Shown here: piece after piece, positions 63,308 through 64,000 of the stretch
Numbering within the stretch: the stretch's first letter is position 1
Layout of the letters: each line of letters begins with the position of its first letter
Assembly: GCF_023896955.1 (NCBI RefSeq)
Contig: NZ_JAMHIW010000007.1
Coordinates: 1-64,000, forward strand
Reading direction: 5' to 3'
Source: Micromonospora sp. RHAY321
Lineage (GTDB): Bacteria; Actinomycetota; Actinomycetes; Mycobacteriales; Micromonosporaceae
DNA: 64,000 nt
Translations under genes and position numbers: made by a program
The notes under the pieces: generated by a model
The model's database searches: none
The model's input: only the letters and a program-made list of their open reading frames with translations
Told to the model about the DNA's origin: nothing

Positions 63308-64000
63308 ATGGTTGATTTCGTACTGGTGGCCGGGGCGTGGCTGGGCTCGTGGGCGTGGGACGACGTGCTGCCGCCACTGCGCGCGGCCGGGCACGGCACC
63401 CACCCGCTGACCCTCTCCGGCCTCGCCGAGAAGCGGGGCGTGCCGGCCGGGCAGCAGACCCACGTGCAGGACATCGTCGGTGAGATCGAGCGGCGCGACC
63501 TGCGCGACGTGGTGCTGGTCGGGCACAGCTACTCGGGCATCACGGTGGGTCAGGCCGCCGAGCGGATCGGCGACCGGCTGACCCGGGTGGTCTTCGTCGA
63601 CTCGGAGGTGCCGGTCGACGGTGGCTCGTTCGCGTCCGGCTGGTGGCAGGGCCCGGCGGCACTGGAGGCGTTGATCGCCGACAACGGCGGCTACTGGCCG
63701 CCGCTCGGCCCGTCCGACTTCGACGGTCAGGGTCTCACCGACGAGCAGGTCGCCCGGCTGGTCGAGGGCTCGACCCCGCACCCCGGTGCCACGGTGACCG
63801 AGCCGGCCGTGCTGACCCGCCCGCTCGGCGAGCTGCCGGCCACGTACATCAAGTGCCTGCTCGACGGTCCCGAGCCCAACGACACCGTGGCGAAGCTGCT
63901 GACCAGCGAGCACTGGCGACTGGCCACGATGGACACCGGCCACTGGCCGATGATCTCCCAGCCCGCCGAACTCGCCGGGCTGCTGCTGGCGGAGGCAACC
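63308..64000 (+). CDS. Alpha/beta hydrolase, cut at window end
   Basis: At least 231 residues; the frame is open at the last base and only the tail is missing. FVLVAGAWLGSWAWDDV (4-20) is the oxyanion region, VVLVGHSYSGIT (about 68-79) the nucleophile elbow with Ser, and MDTGHWPMISQP near the end holds the catalytic His. Of the salicylate esterase/EstC-like group; substrate unknown. Confidence 0.9.
   Translation, partial: MVDFVLVAGAWLGSWAWDDVLPPLRAAGHGTHPLTLSGLAEKRGVPAGQQTHVQDIVGEIERRDLRDVVLVGHSYSGITVGQAAERIGDRLTRVVFVDSEVPVDGGSFASGWWQGPAALEALIADNGGYWPPLGPSDFDGQGLTDEQVARLVEGSTPHPGATVTEPAVLTRPLGELPATYIKCLLDGPEPNDTVAKLLTSEHWRLATMDTGHWPMISQPAELAGLLLAEAT

Overview
The window is high-GC DNA with dense gene packing, many GTG starts, 4-nt start/stop overlaps, two HTH-DUF5753/DUF397 regulator sets and an EccB (type VII secretion) gene. 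These point to a filamentous actinomycete; Micromonosporaceae is my best guess (inference from gene style, not a marker gene). No tRNA, rRNA, integrase, insertion sequence or CRISPR array was recognised.

Positions 1-19.7 kb are mixed chromosomal genes: a truncated Ser/Thr kinase, a LacI-type repressor with tandem operators, two DUF5753/DUF397 sets, a GGDEF protein, an APH-type kinase, two ArsR-SRPBCC cassettes, an OsmC-NUDIX pair, a serpin-like protein, a ThDP enzyme, a DUF2089 operon, a secreted wall-type protein, and a PIN/DUF7660 pair.

Positions 47.6 down to 19.8 kb (minus strand) are one tightly coupled biosynthetic operon of nine genes. In transcription order: A-PCP-KS with the AT missing; thioesterase fused to a LanB-like domain; a second LanB-like protein; A-PCP-C-PCP; KS-AT-KR-DH-ACP; a TauD/AsnO-like hydroxylase; MbtH; C-A-PCP (Asn-like code); C-A-PCP-TE-MFS (Ser-like code, Cys nucleophile in the TE, transporter fused to the end). 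This is a hybrid NRPS-PKS pathway into which two homologues of lantibiotic-type, aminoacyl-tRNA-dependent enzymes are embedded, without a precursor peptide and without the LanB elimination domain. It is the most unusual part of the window. Likely flow: amino acids are activated and extended by one reduced and dehydrated malonate unit, Asn/Asp is hydroxylated, Ser is added last, and the chain is released by the Cys-type TE and exported by the fused transporter. The role of the LanB pair is unknown. No regulator, phosphopantetheinyl transferase or clear tailoring genes beyond the hydroxylase lie nearby.

Positions 47.9-64 kb return to chromosomal genes: DUF2267, NUDIX, a divergent carbohydrate-use locus (glycosidase-like, isomerase, dehydrogenase against an ABC importer lacking its ATPase), methyltransferases, EccB, a spermidine-synthase-like protein, an acyl-CoA dehydrogenase, a YjbR-type protein, a major-royal-jelly-like protein, a VOC protein and a truncated alpha/beta hydrolase.
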